Positions 35,685-44,590 of a stretch of 64,000 nt of DNA are shown piece after piece. The position numbers and the translations under genes are program-made. The notes beneath the pieces were generated by a model that saw only the letters and a list, made by a program, of their open reading frames with translations, had not been told where the DNA came from and searched no databases. How positions within the stretch are numbered: the stretch's first letter is position 1; each line of letters begins with the position of its first letter. The stretch is from Sphingopyxis macrogoltabida (lineage in GTDB: Bacteria; Pseudomonadota; Alphaproteobacteria; Sphingomonadales; Sphingomonadaceae): NCBI RefSeq assembly GCF_001307295.1, contig NZ_CP012700.1:2855001-2919000 (forward strand), in the 5' to 3' direction.

Positions 35685-35766
35685 CCGTTCGTGTCGAGCG
35701 AAGTCGAGACACCCATCGAGCTAGCGCCAAGCCGATGGGCATCTCGACTTCGCTCGATGCGAACGG
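35685..35766. repeat. Intergenic inverted repeat (TCGAGCGAAGTCGAGA family)
   Basis: CCGTTCGTGTCGAGCGAAGT mirrors ACTTCGCTCGATGCGAACGG around a short centre. It lies between nusB and thiL, inverted in orientation relative to the copies at 13584, 29509 and 32207. Confidence 0.85.
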
Positions 35767-35771
35767 ATATC

Positions 35772-36227
35772 TTATGCGCTGGTTCCCCGCACCGACTTCC
35801 CGATCGCATCGAGCAGCCCGTTCGCGAACCCGGCCTCGCGCGTGTCGAAAAACGCCTTGGCAACGTCGACATATTCGCTGACCACCGCGCCGATCGGCAC
35901 ATCGCCGCGCGCGATCAGTTCATAGGTGCCGGCGCGCAATATCGCCTTCATCGTCCGGTCGAGCCGCTCCATCGTCCAGCCGCTGGCCAGTCGGGCGGTG
36001 ATCGCCGCGTCGACTTCGGGCAGCCGCGCGAGCGCGCCCTTCACGATATCGTCAAAGAAGGACAGGTCGGCATCGGCATATTCGGCGTCCTCGATGATCG
36101 CGCCGATCCGGTGCTGGTGAAATTCATGGATCAGCTTGGCGACCGGCGTCGCTTCCATCTCGTGCTGGTAAAGCGCCTGCACGGCGGCGAGGCGGGCGGC
36201 GGAGCGGGACTGGGCGCGTTTATTCAT
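35772..36227 (-). CDS. nusB: Transcription antitermination factor NusB
   Basis: NusB with NusE (S10) binds boxA RNA and supports rRNA antitermination. The 151-residue all-helical protein has RSAARLAAVQALYQHEM at the start, the central LDRTMKAILRAGTYELI and VPIGAVVSEYVDVAKAFFDTREAGFANGLLDAIGK, both diagnostic. The ATG at 36227 is chosen. It begins 10 bp after hisD, so hisG-hisD-nusB-thiL probably form one transcript. Confidence 0.95.
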   Translation of the reverse strand: MNKRAQSRSAARLAAVQALYQHEMEATPVAKLIHEFHQHRIGAIIEDAEYADADLSFFDDIVKGALARLPEVDAAITARLASGWTMERLDRTMKAILRAGTYELIARGDVPIGAVVSEYVDVAKAFFDTREAGFANGLLDAIGKSVRGTSA

Positions 36228-36237
36228 CGTTCTTTTC

Positions 36238-37530
36238 TTAGCTGAGACGCTGGCTGACCGAAAGCGCGTGCGCGGGAAGCCCCTCGGCCCCGGCCAGCGC
36301 GACCGCGGCCGGTCCGATCGCGGCAAGACTGGCTTCGTCGAGCGCGAGGAAGCTGGTGCGCTTCATGAAGTCAGTGACCGACAGCCCGCTCGAAAAACGG
36401 GCGCGGCGACCGGTCGGCAGCACATGGTTGGGACCCGCGACATAATCGCCGATCGCTTCGGGCGTGTGGCGGCCGAGGAAGACCGATCCCGCGTGGCGGA
36501 CCCTGGCGAACAGCGCGTCGGCTTCGGCGGCGTCGACCGCAAGCTCGAGATGCTCGGGCGCGAGGCGATCGCAGAGCGGGATCGCATCGGCGAGCGTCGG
36601 GACGACGACGATCGCGCCGTTGGCATCCCAGCTTTCGCGCATCGTCGCTGCGGTCGACAGGGTCGGGATGATCGCATCGACAGCGGCGGCGACCGCATCG
36701 GCGAACACCGCGTCGTCGGTGAACAGGATCGACTGGCTGGTCGGATCATGCTCGGCCTGACTCAAAAGGTCGGCGGCGATCCGGCGCGCGTCGTTCTGCG
36801 CATCGGCGACGACGACGATCTCGCTCGGCCCCGCGACCATGTCGATGCCGACGACGCCGTAAAGCTGGCGTTTCGCCTCGGCGACCCAGGCATTGCCGGG
36901 GCCGGTGACGACGTCGACCGGCGCGATCCGGCCGGTGCCATAGGCGAGCGCCGCGACCGCCTGCGCGCCGCCGACGCGCCATATCTCGTCGACTCCGCCG
37001 ATATGCGCCGCCGCCATCACGACCGGATTGGTCTCGCCGCGCGGGGTCGGAGTCATCATAACAATACGGCCGACCCCCGCGACCTTGGCGGGCAGGATGT
37101 TCATCAGCACCGACGAGGGATAGGCGGCGCGGCCGCCCGGCACATAGACCCCCGCCGCATCGACGGCGTTCCACCGCGCGCCGAGCCGCGCGCCGCTGTC
37201 GTCGCGATAATCGCGGTTTTCGGGAAGCTGCGCGGCATGATAGGCGCGGATGCGCGCAGCAGCGAGGTTCAGCGCATCGCGCAGCTCGGGCGTCAGCGCA
37301 TCATAGGCCGCGGCGCATTCGTCTTTCGAGATGCTCCAGCCGCTCGCGTCCAAATCGAAGCGATCGAACTTCGCGGTGTAATCGGCAAGCGCCGCGTCGC
37401 CCTCGGCCTTCACCCGCGCGACGATCGCCGCGACATCGGCCGATACGTCGGACGCGCTCTCGCGCCGGTCGTTCACTAGCGCGTCGAACGCGGCCGCAAA
37501 GCCGGGCGTCGAAGCGTCAAGCCGCCGCAT
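36238..37530 (-). CDS. hisD: Histidinol dehydrogenase
   Basis: HisD carries out the last two oxidations of histidine synthesis. The 430-residue protein has [25 protein letters not shown], the signature region [50 protein letters not shown] and the active-site [27 protein letters not shown]. It overlaps hisG by 14 bp, indicating translational coupling. Confidence 0.97.
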   Translation of the reverse strand: MRRLDASTPGFAAAFDALVNDRRESASDVSADVAAIVARVKAEGDAALADYTAKFDRFDLDASGWSISKDECAAAYDALTPELRDALNLAAARIRAYHAAQLPENRDYRDDSGARLGARWNAVDAAGVYVPGGRAAYPSSVLMNILPAKVAGVGRIVMMTPTPRGETNPVVMAAAHIGGVDEIWRVGGAQAVAALAYGTGRIAPVDVVTGPGNAWVAEAKRQLYGVVGIDMVAGPSEIVVVADAQNDARRIAADLLSQAEHDPTSQSILFTDDAVFADAVAAAVDAIIPTLSTAATMRESWDANGAIVVVPTLADAIPLCDRLAPEHLELAVDAAEADALFARVRHAGSVFLGRHTPEAIGDYVAGPNHVLPTGRRARFSSGLSVTDFMKRTSFLALDEASLAAIGPAAVALAGAEGLPAHALSVSQRLS

Positions 37531-38173
37531 TGCCCGCCGCCTGCCGGAATTTCTCGACCAGCGCCGGAACTTCGGTCGAACGCAGCTTGAAGGCGGCGCG
37601 GTTGACGATCAGCCGCGCCGACACCTCGCTGATCACCGTCTGCTCGGCGAGCGCATTTTCGACGAGCGTGCGCCCGGTCGAAACAAGGTCGACAATGTGC
37701 GATGCGAGTCCGAGCTTCGGGGCGATCTCCATCGCGCCGTTCAATTTTATGCATTCGGCCTGGATGCCATGCCCCTCAAACCAGCGGCGGGTGATCGCGG
37801 GATATTTGGTCGCGACGCGAATGTGGCTGGCGCCGAGTCCGGGCGGTGCGCTGCCTTCGGGTCCCGCGAGCGACAGGCGGCAATGGCCGATACCAAGGTC
37901 GACCGGCGCATAAAGCTCGGAATAGTCGAACTCGTCGATGACGTCGGAGCCGACGATGCCGAGCTGCGCCGCGCCATGTGCCACGAACGTCGCGACGTCG
38001 AAGGCGCGCACCCGGATCAGCGAGATGTGCGGCTGGTTCGTCGCGAACACCAGCGCGCGGCTTTTCTTGTCGAAGAAATCCGCCGCAGGCTCGATGCCGA
38101 CCGCTGCCAGCAGCGGCAGCGCCTCGTCGAGAATCCTCCCTTTCGGGATGGCAAAGATGATCGGTTCGGGCAT
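37517..38173 (-). CDS. hisG: ATP phosphoribosyltransferase, short form
   Basis: HisG catalyses the first step of histidine synthesis. At 218 residues this is the short form (HisGS), lacking the C-terminal regulatory ACT-like domain of the roughly 300-residue long form. It has [55 protein letters not shown] and the phosphoribosyl-binding [15 protein letters not shown]. Short HisG needs the HisZ regulatory subunit, which is not in this window. The start at 38173 ([13 protein letters not shown]) is only 39 bp from the divergent DUF2332 gene. Confidence 0.96.
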   Translation of the reverse strand: MPEPIIFAIPKGRILDEALPLLAAVGIEPAADFFDKKSRALVFATNQPHISLIRVRAFDVATFVAHGAAQLGIVGSDVIDEFDYSELYAPVDLGIGHCRLSLAGPEGSAPPGLGASHIRVATKYPAITRRWFEGHGIQAECIKLNGAMEIAPKLGLASHIVDLVSTGRTLVENALAEQTVISEVSARLIVNRAAFKLRSTEVPALVEKFRQAAGNAAA

Positions 38174-38212
38174 AAGCGCGCCAGCCCATAAGCGGCGGCG
38201 GGAGAAAGGGCA

Positions 38213-39298
38213 ATGAGCGAGCGCTATCAATTGGTGGACATGGCTGAGACCGGGCCTGCGGCGGTGCGCACCGCCCTTGCCAATCAGGTCGCCTATTGCC
38301 GCGCCAACGACGCCCCGGTGACCGCGCGCGTCGTCGCGGCGCTCGCCGCGCTGCTCGACAAGCCTGCGACCGATTTCGCGCGGCGGATCGCCGACTGGGA
38401 CGGCATGCCGCTCGCCGACGCGCTGCCGCTGCGTGCCGCCGGCGGCATCCACGCCCTGCACCTGTCGGGCACGGCGAGCGAGCTCGCACCAATCTATGCC
38501 AATGCCGAAGACATCAACGACGCCGCGATCGTCGCGGGGGTCGTGCGGCGGCACGAAGCGGCGTTGCTGCCCTGGCTCGACGGCCCGCCGCAGACCAACG
38601 AGGCGGGGCGCTCGTCGAACTTTGTCGCGGCGATGCTCTGGCTGGTCGAGCAGGGCCTGCCGCCGCGCTTTCAATGTCTGGAGATCGGGTCGAGCGCCGG
38701 GATCAACCTGATGCTGGACCGCTATCACTACGATCTTGCCGGGGTGCAGGTCGGGCCGCAACCGGGCGTGATGGCCTTCACCCCCGAATGGCGCGGCATG
38801 CATCCGCCGCAGCACAAGATCGCGTTCGAGAGCCTCAAGGGCTGCGACGTCGCGCCCGTCGACCTGACCGATCCGGCGCAGGCGCTACGGCTCAAGGCCT
38901 ATATCTGGCCCGAGCATGACGTCCGGTTCGCGCGCATGGAGGCCGCGGTCGCCGCGGCGCGCGCGAAGAAGCCCGATCTCGTCCACATGAACGCCGCCGA
39001 CTTCGTCGAGGCCGAGCTGGCGAAGCCGCAGGCGGCGGGGACGACGCGCGTGCTGATGCATTCGATCGTCTGGCAATATGTTCCCGCCGACCAGCAGGCG
39101 CGGGTAACCGCCGCGATGGAGGCGGCCGGCAGCGCCGCCACCCCGGACCGGCCGCTCGCCTGGATCGCGCTCGAGGCGAACCGGACGCTGCACCGCCACG
39201 AACTGATCCTGCGTTATTGGCCCGGCGGCGATACGCCGCAGATGCTGGGTCATGCCCATCCGCATGGCGCGTGGATCGAGTGGCTGGCGAAGCCGTGA
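38213..39298 (+). CDS. DUF2332 domain-containing protein
   Basis: A 361-residue cytoplasmic protein with the DUF2332 pattern: [61 protein letters not shown] and [16 protein letters not shown]. The [11 protein letters not shown] segment resembles the glycine-rich loop of methyltransferase-type Rossmann folds, so an SAM-dependent activity is possible but unproven. GGAGAAAGG precedes the ATG. It is divergent from hisG, and this close head-to-head pairing suggests shared promoter DNA. Confidence 0.85.
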   Translation: MSERYQLVDMAETGPAAVRTALANQVAYCRANDAPVTARVVAALAALLDKPATDFARRIADWDGMPLADALPLRAAGGIHALHLSGTASELAPIYANAEDINDAAIVAGVVRRHEAALLPWLDGPPQTNEAGRSSNFVAAMLWLVEQGLPPRFQCLEIGSSAGINLMLDRYHYDLAGVQVGPQPGVMAFTPEWRGMHPPQHKIAFESLKGCDVAPVDLTDPAQALRLKAYIWPEHDVRFARMEAAVAAARAKKPDLVHMNAADFVEAELAKPQAAGTTRVLMHSIVWQYVPADQQARVTAAMEAAGSAATPDRPLAWIALEANRTLHRHELILRYWPGGDTPQMLGHAHPHGAWIEWLAKP

Positions 39299-39396
39299 GA
39301 ACCGGTTCGGCACCGCAAGCCATTGGTTCGCTGGAAATTTGACGGGCGCCATTCGCGGCGCATAGGGTATCGCCTCCTTGCACTGGAGGTCATCCG

Positions 39397-40467
39397 ATGC
39401 GTGTTGTTGCCGGCTTGTCTGTCCTTGCTGCCGCCCTTTGCCTCGCCCGGCCGGTCGCGGCGGCCGAGGCTGCGCCCGACGTACCGTGGAGCGCGGCTGC
39501 GACCACACAGGTCGTAACCGAGGATCGCCGTTTCACCAGCGGCGACGCTGAACTGGCGGGAACGCTCTATCTACCGCGCAGCGACAAGCCCGTGGCCGCG
39601 ATCGTCGTCACCCACAGCGCCTCGTCGCCGCTCGGCAATGCATCGCTCTACGATCATCTGAAAGCAATGCTGCCCGCGCTCGGCATCGCCGTCTTCACCT
39701 ATGACCGGCGCGGCTCGGGACAGTCGGGGACCCAGGATGCGGGCGGCAATTTCACCACACTTGCCGACGATGCGATCGCTGCGGTGCAGAGCCTGAAAAG
39801 CGATCCGCGCATCGACGCCAAACGGATCGGGACATGGGGACTGAGCCAGGGCGGCTGGATCTCCCCGTTGGCGGCGTCGCGCAGCGGCGATATCGCGTTC
39901 GTAATTTCGGTGTCGGCTCCCGTCGTCACCGCCGACGTCCAGATGATCTTCTCCTCGACCAATCATCTGCGCGCCAACGGCTATCCGCAGGCGGACATCG
40001 ACCAGATGGTCGCGACGCGCCAGGCGGTCGACGACTATATGCGCGGCACCGCGAGCCGGGAGGCGGCGCAGCGCCGGGTCGACGCCGCGAAGACAAAGCC
40101 ATGGTTCAAATATCTCTACATGGGCGAAACGGTTCGCGACCGCGCGGTTTCGGGCTGGCGCAAGGAGATCGAGAACGATCCGCTGACCAATTTGACCGCC
40201 GTCACCGTGCCGACGCTCGTCCTCTATGGCGCGAACGATGCGGTGGTGCCGGTCGCCGAGTCGGTCGAACGGCTGAGGTCCGTCGCCGGACGGATGCCCG
40301 AAATGGCGGTCCATGTCGTCGCCGCCGCCGACCATGCGATGCAGGTCTCGGCCGACGAGAAAATTTCGCTCGACCCGAAATATGACGGGACCGAGCAGGC
40401 GGACTCGCCCGAATATATCGCAGTGCTAACGGCCTGGCTGGCCCGGCGCGGGTTTATCGCCGGTTAG
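39397..40467 (+). CDS. Secreted alpha/beta-hydrolase
   Basis: The 356-residue protein has a signal peptide (about residues 1-22, VLAAALCLARPVAAA), the GTLYLPR strand of prolyl-oligopeptidase-like hydrolases, nucleophile Ser in GTWGLSQGGW, Asp in YGANDAVVPV and His in AAADHAMQ. An esterase or peptidase role in the periplasm is likely; the substrate is unknown. TGGAGG lies upstream of the ATG. Its stop overlaps that of the convergent rcdA gene by 4 bp. Confidence 0.83.
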   Translation: MRVVAGLSVLAAALCLARPVAAAEAAPDVPWSAAATTQVVTEDRRFTSGDAELAGTLYLPRSDKPVAAIVVTHSASSPLGNASLYDHLKAMLPALGIAVFTYDRRGSGQSGTQDAGGNFTTLADDAIAAVQSLKSDPRIDAKRIGTWGLSQGGWISPLAASRSGDIAFVISVSAPVVTADVQMIFSSTNHLRANGYPQADIDQMVATRQAVDDYMRGTASREAAQRRVDAAKTKPWFKYLYMGETVRDRAVSGWRKEIENDPLTNLTAVTVPTLVLYGANDAVVPVAESVERLRSVAGRMPEMAVHVVAAADHAMQVSADEKISLDPKYDGTEQADSPEYIAVLTAWLARRGFIAG

Positions 40468-40934
40468 AGCCGGGCTTCGAGCTGCGCGAGCAGTTCCTGC
40501 ACCGGGGTGACCGCCTGCGGCGTGTCCCACCCCGCCTCCAGCGCCGCGACGCGCTCGAACAGCCGCTCGCTCGCCGCGATGATGCGCCGGATCGCGGAGT
40601 CGAAGCCGAGGCACACGCTCCAGTCGGCGGCAACAGGCTCGCCGATCCGCGCCGCGCTGTCATTCGGGCCGGCGCCCGGATCGCCCGCGATCATCGCGCG
40701 GCGGTGGAGCAGCCATGCGATGATGTGCATCAACCGCGTCGTCGTCTTCAGCGATTCGCACGCAAGGCCGACGAGGTGCAGGCTGTCGCGTCCGCCCGCG
40801 ATCTGCCCCCCTTCGATCCGGCCAAGATCGCGCTGCACCGCGAATGCCGCGTGGGCCTCGTCGGCGAGCAGCATCGCTTCGACATAGAGATTTTCAACCT
40901 GGGCACGCTGTACCGGCAGACCGAACGCCATCAT
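40464..40934 (-). CDS. rcdA: DUF1465 family protein, RcdA homologue
   Basis: DUF1465 contains Caulobacter RcdA, an adaptor that links CpdR-primed ClpXP to CtrA and other substrates during the cell cycle. The 156-residue helical protein has VQRAQVENLYVEAMLLADEAHAAF, CESLKTTTRLMHIIAWLL, and SAIRRIIAASERLFERVAALE, matching the family over its length. Orthology in function to Caulobacter RcdA is inferred. It is located near DUF465, PilZ and dksA genes. Confidence 0.82.
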   Translation of the reverse strand: MMAFGLPVQRAQVENLYVEAMLLADEAHAAFAVQRDLGRIEGGQIAGGRDSLHLVGLACESLKTTTRLMHIIAWLLHRRAMIAGDPGAGPNDSAARIGEPVAADWSVCLGFDSAIRRIIAASERLFERVAALEAGWDTPQAVTPVQELLAQLEARL

Positions 40935-41085
40935 CTTCCCTTGTCCCCGACTTGCCGAACAGGAGATGCCATGCCGCGCCCGCCCGGGGCAATGGCGCTA
41001 ACCATCTTTAACCGGCAGGCGTGCCATAATGGTCATGCGGATGGCGGCTTTGGCGGCGGTGAGCGGACGTTGCCTATCTTACCTT

Positions 41086-41158
41086 CGTCATCCCGGACTT
41101 GATCCGGGATCCACTGCGGCGTCGAAGTCATGGACCCCGGATCAAGGCCGGGGTGACG
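41086..41158. repeat. Intergenic inverted repeat (GGACTTGATCCGGG family)
   Basis: CGTCATCCCGGACTTGATCC on the left is matched by GGATCAAGGCCGGGGTGACG on the right, one base off the consensus (AAGGCC for AAGTCC). It fills most of the gap between rcdA and the minus-strand DUF465 gene. Confidence 0.82.
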
Positions 41159-41217
41159 AAGAAGGAAATGTCCGCAACCGGTCGGGAACGCTCGATCACC
41201 GCCGTCGGGGTTCCGCC

Positions 41218-41415
41218 TCAGGCGATGATGTCGGGAAGCAGTTGATCCTCGCACCATGCGATTTCGTCGCGCAGGCGCAGTTTGCGCTTCTTGAGCCGCG
41301 CGAGTTGCAGTTGATCGGGAACAGTCGCATCGCCGAGCGCGATGATCGCGGCATCGAGGTCCCGATGTTCGATGCGAAGCAGTTCGAGGCGCTGGGTGAT
41401 TTCTTCGGGGTTCAC
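41218..41415 (-). CDS. DUF465 (YdcH-like) small protein A
   Basis: A 65-residue, mostly helical protein with the YdcH pattern ITQRLELLRIEHRDLDAAIIAL and LARLKKRKLRLRDEIAWCE. The start is GTG at 41415, seven bases after GGAGG. The family's function is unknown; members form short coiled-coil hairpins. It is divergent from a second DUF465 gene 125 bp away. Confidence 0.85.
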   Translation of the reverse strand: MNPEEITQRLELLRIEHRDLDAAIIALGDATVPDQLQLARLKKRKLRLRDEIAWCEDQLLPDIIA

Positions 41416-41540
41416 GCCCGCCCTCCTGCCATGAACACGGCCCGTCCGCAACGGGGACCGGCTCGGCGAATCGCCACGACATTCGGCGCGATTCGTGATT
41501 TACTCGGCCCTGCCAATCGAGTCGAAAAGGAGAATGGCCA

Positions 41541-41699
41541 ATGAGCAGCTCGCACCTTTCCGCCCTGAAGTCCCGTCACGCGGACCTCGACGAGAAAATT
41601 GCGAATGAAGAGCGCCGACCCGCCCCCGACATGGCCGTGCTGGCGCAGATGAAAAAGCAGAAATTGAGAATCAAGGAAGAGATGGTGACGATCGCCTGA
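41541..41699 (+). CDS. DUF465 (YdcH-like) small protein B
   Basis: A 52-residue protein starting MSSSHLSALKSRHADLDEKI and ending with QMKKQKLRIKEEMVTIA, the same helix-turn-helix coiled-coil pattern (heptad-like LKSRHADLDEKI and LKK/KLRIKEE) as its divergent neighbour. AAAGGAG lies ten bases before the ATG. Two DUF465 genes side by side, head to head, are frequent in alphaproteobacteria. Confidence 0.85.
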   Translation: MSSSHLSALKSRHADLDEKIANEERRPAPDMAVLAQMKKQKLRIKEEMVTIA

Positions 41700-41734
41700 T
41701 CGATCGTCCGGCCGCTACCGCCCGCTGGTCACGA

Positions 41735-42124
41735 TCAGCGTCGGCGGTAGATGGCCTTGTCAGGCTTGCCGAGCCGGGAAAGATGCGGCGGCAAATCCTG
41801 TTTCTGAACCACCTGACGACGTACCGCTTGCGGATTGACCGCCCGGTCGAACGCAACGCCGAACTTGCCTTCACCGACCCAGACGATGCGCCCCGGCACC
41901 GCGCCGACGTTGCGCAGTTCGACTTCGATCGTTGTGCCCTCGGCGACCCGCGCCGGGCTTTCGGCCAGCATGCCGCCAGCCGACAGGTTACGAACGCGGA
42001 CAAGGATCGGTCCGGCATGTCCCGGAATCGCCAGCGCCGCCTGCATGAACAGGCTGTCGCGATCGGCGCCGCGCGACAATGCAGCGACTTCTTCATCCAA
42101 AGAGACTGGTCCGCGCGAATCCAT
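41735..42124 (-). CDS. PilZ domain protein
   Basis: The 129-residue protein is a single PilZ-like domain: VRVRNLSAGGMLAESPARVAEGTTIEVELRNVGAVPGRIVWVGEGKFGVAFDRAV. The second half of the c-di-GMP motif (NLSxGG, here NLSAGG) is present; the RxxxR motif expected before it is not clear, so c-di-GMP binding is uncertain. The ATG at 42124 is preferred over a TTG two codons earlier. It may be an orphan receiver or a degenerate PilZ. Confidence 0.78.
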   Translation of the reverse strand: MDSRGPVSLDEEVAALSRGADRDSLFMQAALAIPGHAGPILVRVRNLSAGGMLAESPARVAEGTTIEVELRNVGAVPGRIVWVGEGKFGVAFDRAVNPQAVRRQVVQKQDLPPHLSRLGKPDKAIYRRR

Positions 42125-42240
42125 CTGCAACCCGTTCCTCGCTAGCGTGAGGCGACGAATCTAAAATGGAGCCCTTGCCGAAACGTAAAGGGACGGTGCG
42201 GAAAACGCCGGACCGAAATCCGGCAGTGCGCAGCCGCGCG

Positions 42241-42702
42241 TCAATCCTCGCGCGAAATCCGCTCGTTCCGCTCGTGACGTTCCTGCGCCTCGAGCGTCAT
42301 CGTCGCGATCGGGCGCGCCTGGAGGCGAGCAAGCGAGATCGGTTCGCCGGTCACCGCGCAATAGCCATATTCGCCCTCATCGATGCGGCGGATCGCCGAA
42401 TCGATCTTGGCGATCAGCTTGCGCTGGCGGTCGCGGGTGCGGAGCTCGATCGCCCAGTCGGTCTCGCTCGACGCGCGATCCGCCAGATCGGGTTCGCGGA
42501 GCGGGCCGTCCTGCAGATGGGCGAGGGTCGATTCCGCCTCGGTCAGGATCGACTTCTTCCATGCGAGCAATAGGCCGCGGAAATATTCCTGCTGCCGCTC
42601 ATTCATGAACTCTTCGTCGTCGCGGGGAATATAGTCCGAATCGAGGTTCGATTTGGCTTCGCGGAGCGCGTCGGCACCAACGTCGGCAATCTGGGTTGGC
42701 AT
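42241..42702 (-). CDS. dksA: RNA polymerase-binding protein DksA
   Basis: DksA enters the secondary channel of RNA polymerase and, with ppGpp, adjusts rRNA and amino-acid promoters. The 153-residue protein has the coiled coil (FMNERQQEYFRGLLLAWKKSIL, DRQRKLIAKIDSAIRRIDEGEYGYC) with the tip Asp region DRASSETD, and a C-terminal globular region ISLARLQARPIATMTLEAQERHER. Only one of the four zinc-finger Cys remains, as is common for alphaproteobacterial DksA. The start at 42702 has GGAAGG upstream. Confidence 0.93.
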   Translation of the reverse strand: MPTQIADVGADALREAKSNLDSDYIPRDDEEFMNERQQEYFRGLLLAWKKSILTEAESTLAHLQDGPLREPDLADRASSETDWAIELRTRDRQRKLIAKIDSAIRRIDEGEYGYCAVTGEPISLARLQARPIATMTLEAQERHERNERISRED

Positions 42703-43134
42703 AAGGGCCTTCCGCGTCCTTTCCTGTCGCCTGGTCGCCGAGGATGACGATCCAGGGATTGCGCCGCGCCTATAACCAGCCACCGGTTACGACACAAGCG
42801 CCGAAGCATGGCCATGCTCCGCGTCCGGTGAAGCGCGGCTGAACCAGTGCCGGCAAGGGCGATTCTGGACGCCCCCTCCTGCGCGCCCGAACTCGCCCGA
42901 ATAGGGCCGGAAGTTAACTATCTGCATAGAATTGCCGCATATTTTGTACTTTTTTGGGACATAAGTCGTCATTTTGGTTGATTCTGCCCCTCAATTCCCG
43001 ATGGCGGACAGACAAACGCGGTTAACGCAATTGCGGCGTTCATAAAGCTTTGGCCTTTTGGCTTCAGTAGAAGGTGCATGGGGGTGTGGGCGGAGGCGCC
43101 AACGCACCTGCAACGGGAAAGAAGAGAGAAACCT
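42703..43134. other. 432-bp non-coding gap with an AT-rich patch
   Basis: No credible gene is seen here between dksA and the serine-repeat gene. The stretch 42911-43060 is notably AT-rich (GTTAAC at 42914 and again near 43020, TTTTGTACTTTTTT near 42945) and probably holds the promoter or promoters for the downstream gene. A ribosome site-like GAAGAGAG lies before 43135. Confidence 0.5.
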
Positions 43135-44256
43135 ATGTCTGTCCGAATGGCCCTCGCCAAGCTTTGCGCCTGCACCTGCGGCGGCGCGATCATCGGAACC
43201 GGCGCGATGCAGATCGCCGACGTTCCGAAGGCACGTGCAGCCCAGTCCTGTTCGCCCTGCGCGGGACCGGCCAAGAAGGTCGTCCGCAAGCGTCATGCGG
43301 CACGCAAGCCGGTCAAGCGCGTGCGCCGCGTCGTAACGACCAGGAAGGTGATCCGCACCGCGACCCCGCAAACGCAGGTGGTGACGCAAACCATCCCGCT
43401 CCCCCCGATCCCCTATGCCCCCTTCCCGCAGCGCGGCGGTTTTGAAGGCGGCGGCGGCGGCAGCGGCGTGACTGTGATCGGCGGCGGCTTTGGCGGCGGT
43501 TTCGGTGGCGGCTTCTTCGGCGGTTTCTTCGGCGGTTCGAGCGGAGGCGGCAGCAGCGGCAGCGTCGTCATCACCTCGACCACCACCGGCGGCCTCAGCT
43601 CGACCACCAGCACCTCGTCGGGTGTTTCGACCTCAACCGGCGGTGTCAGCACCTCGACCGGCGGCGTGTCGACGTCGACGGGCGGCGTCAGCACCTCGAC
43701 CGGCGGCGTCTCGACCTCGTCGGGCAATGTTTCGACGTCCTCGGGGAATGTCAGTACATCCTCGGGCAATGTTTCGACCTCGTCGAGCAGCAGCTCGTCG
43801 TCGAGCTCGTCTTCGTCGTCGTCCTCTTCGTCCTCGTCGAGCTCGTCCTCGTCGGGCGGCTCGTCGAAGGGCGGCAGTTCGCACGGTTCGTCGCACGGCA
43901 GCTCGGGCTGGGGCAGCTCGTCGAAGGGTGGTTCGAGCAGTTCCTCGTCGAGCTCTTCCTCGTCCTCCTCGTCGTCGAGCAGCAGCACGTCGAGCGGTGC
44001 GACCTCGTCGGGCGCGACCGGCGGCAGCAGCAGCTTCGGCGCAACGAGCAGTTCGTCGTCTTCCTCGTCGAGCAGCAGCTCCTCGTCCAGCTCGTCGTCG
44101 AGCTCAGGCGGCAGCAGCAGCCATGGCGGTTCGTCGGGCGACCCGACCCCCGTCCCGGCGCCGCCGATGATGCTCCTGTTCGGTGCCGCCGCCGCCGCGC
44201 TCGTCGCGCGCCGCCGCGCGGCGAATCGCAACGCCGAGGATCAGGACGCGGCATAA
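43135..44256 (+). CDS. Serine/glycine-repeat exported protein with PEP-CTERM-like anchor
   Basis: The 373-residue protein has, in order: an export-signal-like N-terminus (to about residue 36, ending KARAAQ); a Cys pair and Arg/Lys-rich stretch (40-65); a Gly-rich segment (GGGFGGGFGGGFFGGFFGG); eight tandem copies of a 7-residue unit (GGVSTST, then GNVSTSS) at 162-217; long poly-Ser runs broken by Gly, Lys and His (GGSSKGGSSHGSSHGSS); and a tail PVPAPPMMLLFGAAAAALVARRR (340-361), a Pro motif, membrane helix and Arg cluster as in PEP-CTERM sorting signals. Such tails are cut by an exosortase/archaeosortase; sphingomonads use them with exopolysaccharide. No enzyme domain is visible. The start at 43135 is chosen since the longer frame adds no plausible signal. 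A terminator follows. Confidence 0.75.
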   Translation: MSVRMALAKLCACTCGGAIIGTGAMQIADVPKARAAQSCSPCAGPAKKVVRKRHAARKPVKRVRRVVTTRKVIRTATPQTQVVTQTIPLPPIPYAPFPQRGGFEGGGGGSGVTVIGGGFGGGFGGGFFGGFFGGSSGGGSSGSVVITSTTTGGLSSTTSTSSGVSTSTGGVSTSTGGVSTSTGGVSTSTGGVSTSSGNVSTSSGNVSTSSGNVSTSSSSSSSSSSSSSSSSSSSSSSSSSGGSSKGGSSHGSSHGSSGWGSSSKGGSSSSSSSSSSSSSSSSSSTSSGATSSGATGGSSSFGATSSSSSSSSSSSSSSSSSSSSGGSSSHGGSSGDPTPVPAPPMMLLFGAAAAALVARRRAANRNAEDQDAA

Positions 44257-44294
44257 GCCATCCACTGGCGGCCGGCATATCGGCAACCAAATTC

Positions 44295-44322
44295 GGGCCG
44301 CCCTGCGGGGCGGCCCTTTTTT
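44295..44322 (+). terminator. Rho-independent terminator of the serine-repeat gene
   Basis: GGGCCGCCC pairs with GGGCGGCCC over a TGCG loop and is followed by six T, 38 bp after the stop codon. Confidence 0.93.
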
Positions 44323-44385
44323 GTGCGCGGTGGCCCGGCCGGATGGTTTCGGGCGGTTTCGGTCGGTGGCGGACATAATCGGCGT

Positions 44386-44470
44386 GCACCCCGGCGAAAG
44401 CCGGGGCCCAGGGCGTATTCACGCAAGGCCGGCTTTCCATCGCTCTGGGCCCCGGCTTTCGCCGGGGTGC
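44386..44470. repeat. Intergenic inverted repeat (CCCCGGCGAAAGCCGGGG), 26-bp perfect arms
   Basis: GCACCCCGGCGAAAGCCGGG and following GCCCAG are exactly mirrored by CTGGGCCCCGGCTTTCGCCGGGGTGC on the right. Same family as 26761-26838. It lies in the 334-bp gap between the serine-repeat gene and the ArsR gene; the rest of the gap shows nothing else. Confidence 0.85.
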
Positions 44471-44590
44471 AAAAGACGGGCGAACGTCCGCTCCCCACCC
44501 AATGCTGCCATCCGTCGACGGCGGGCACCGCAGGTGTACGCGCCCGCAAAACAGTTTGCCATTCGGAAAACCATCCTTATAGTTCACCAC

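Noticed and set aside
40990..41020. CtrA-box-like sequence CTAACCATCTTTAA upstream of rcdA
   Set aside because: The spacing between the TAA halves is one base short of the TTAA-N7-TTAA consensus, and the first half is CTAA; not enough to call.
42241..42702. Loss of zinc-finger Cys in DksA as a novelty
   Set aside because: Reduced Cys content is common for alphaproteobacterial DksA and is not specific to this gene.
43413..44231. Long minus-strand frame encoding an Asp/Glu/Leu/Pro-rich protein (272 residues)
   Set aside because: It is the antisense of the serine-repeat gene; TCG and AGC serine codons read as CGA/GCT or as GAC/GAG in other frames, so the acidic composition is an artefact. It has no ribosome site and the plus-strand frame has a signal peptide and terminator.
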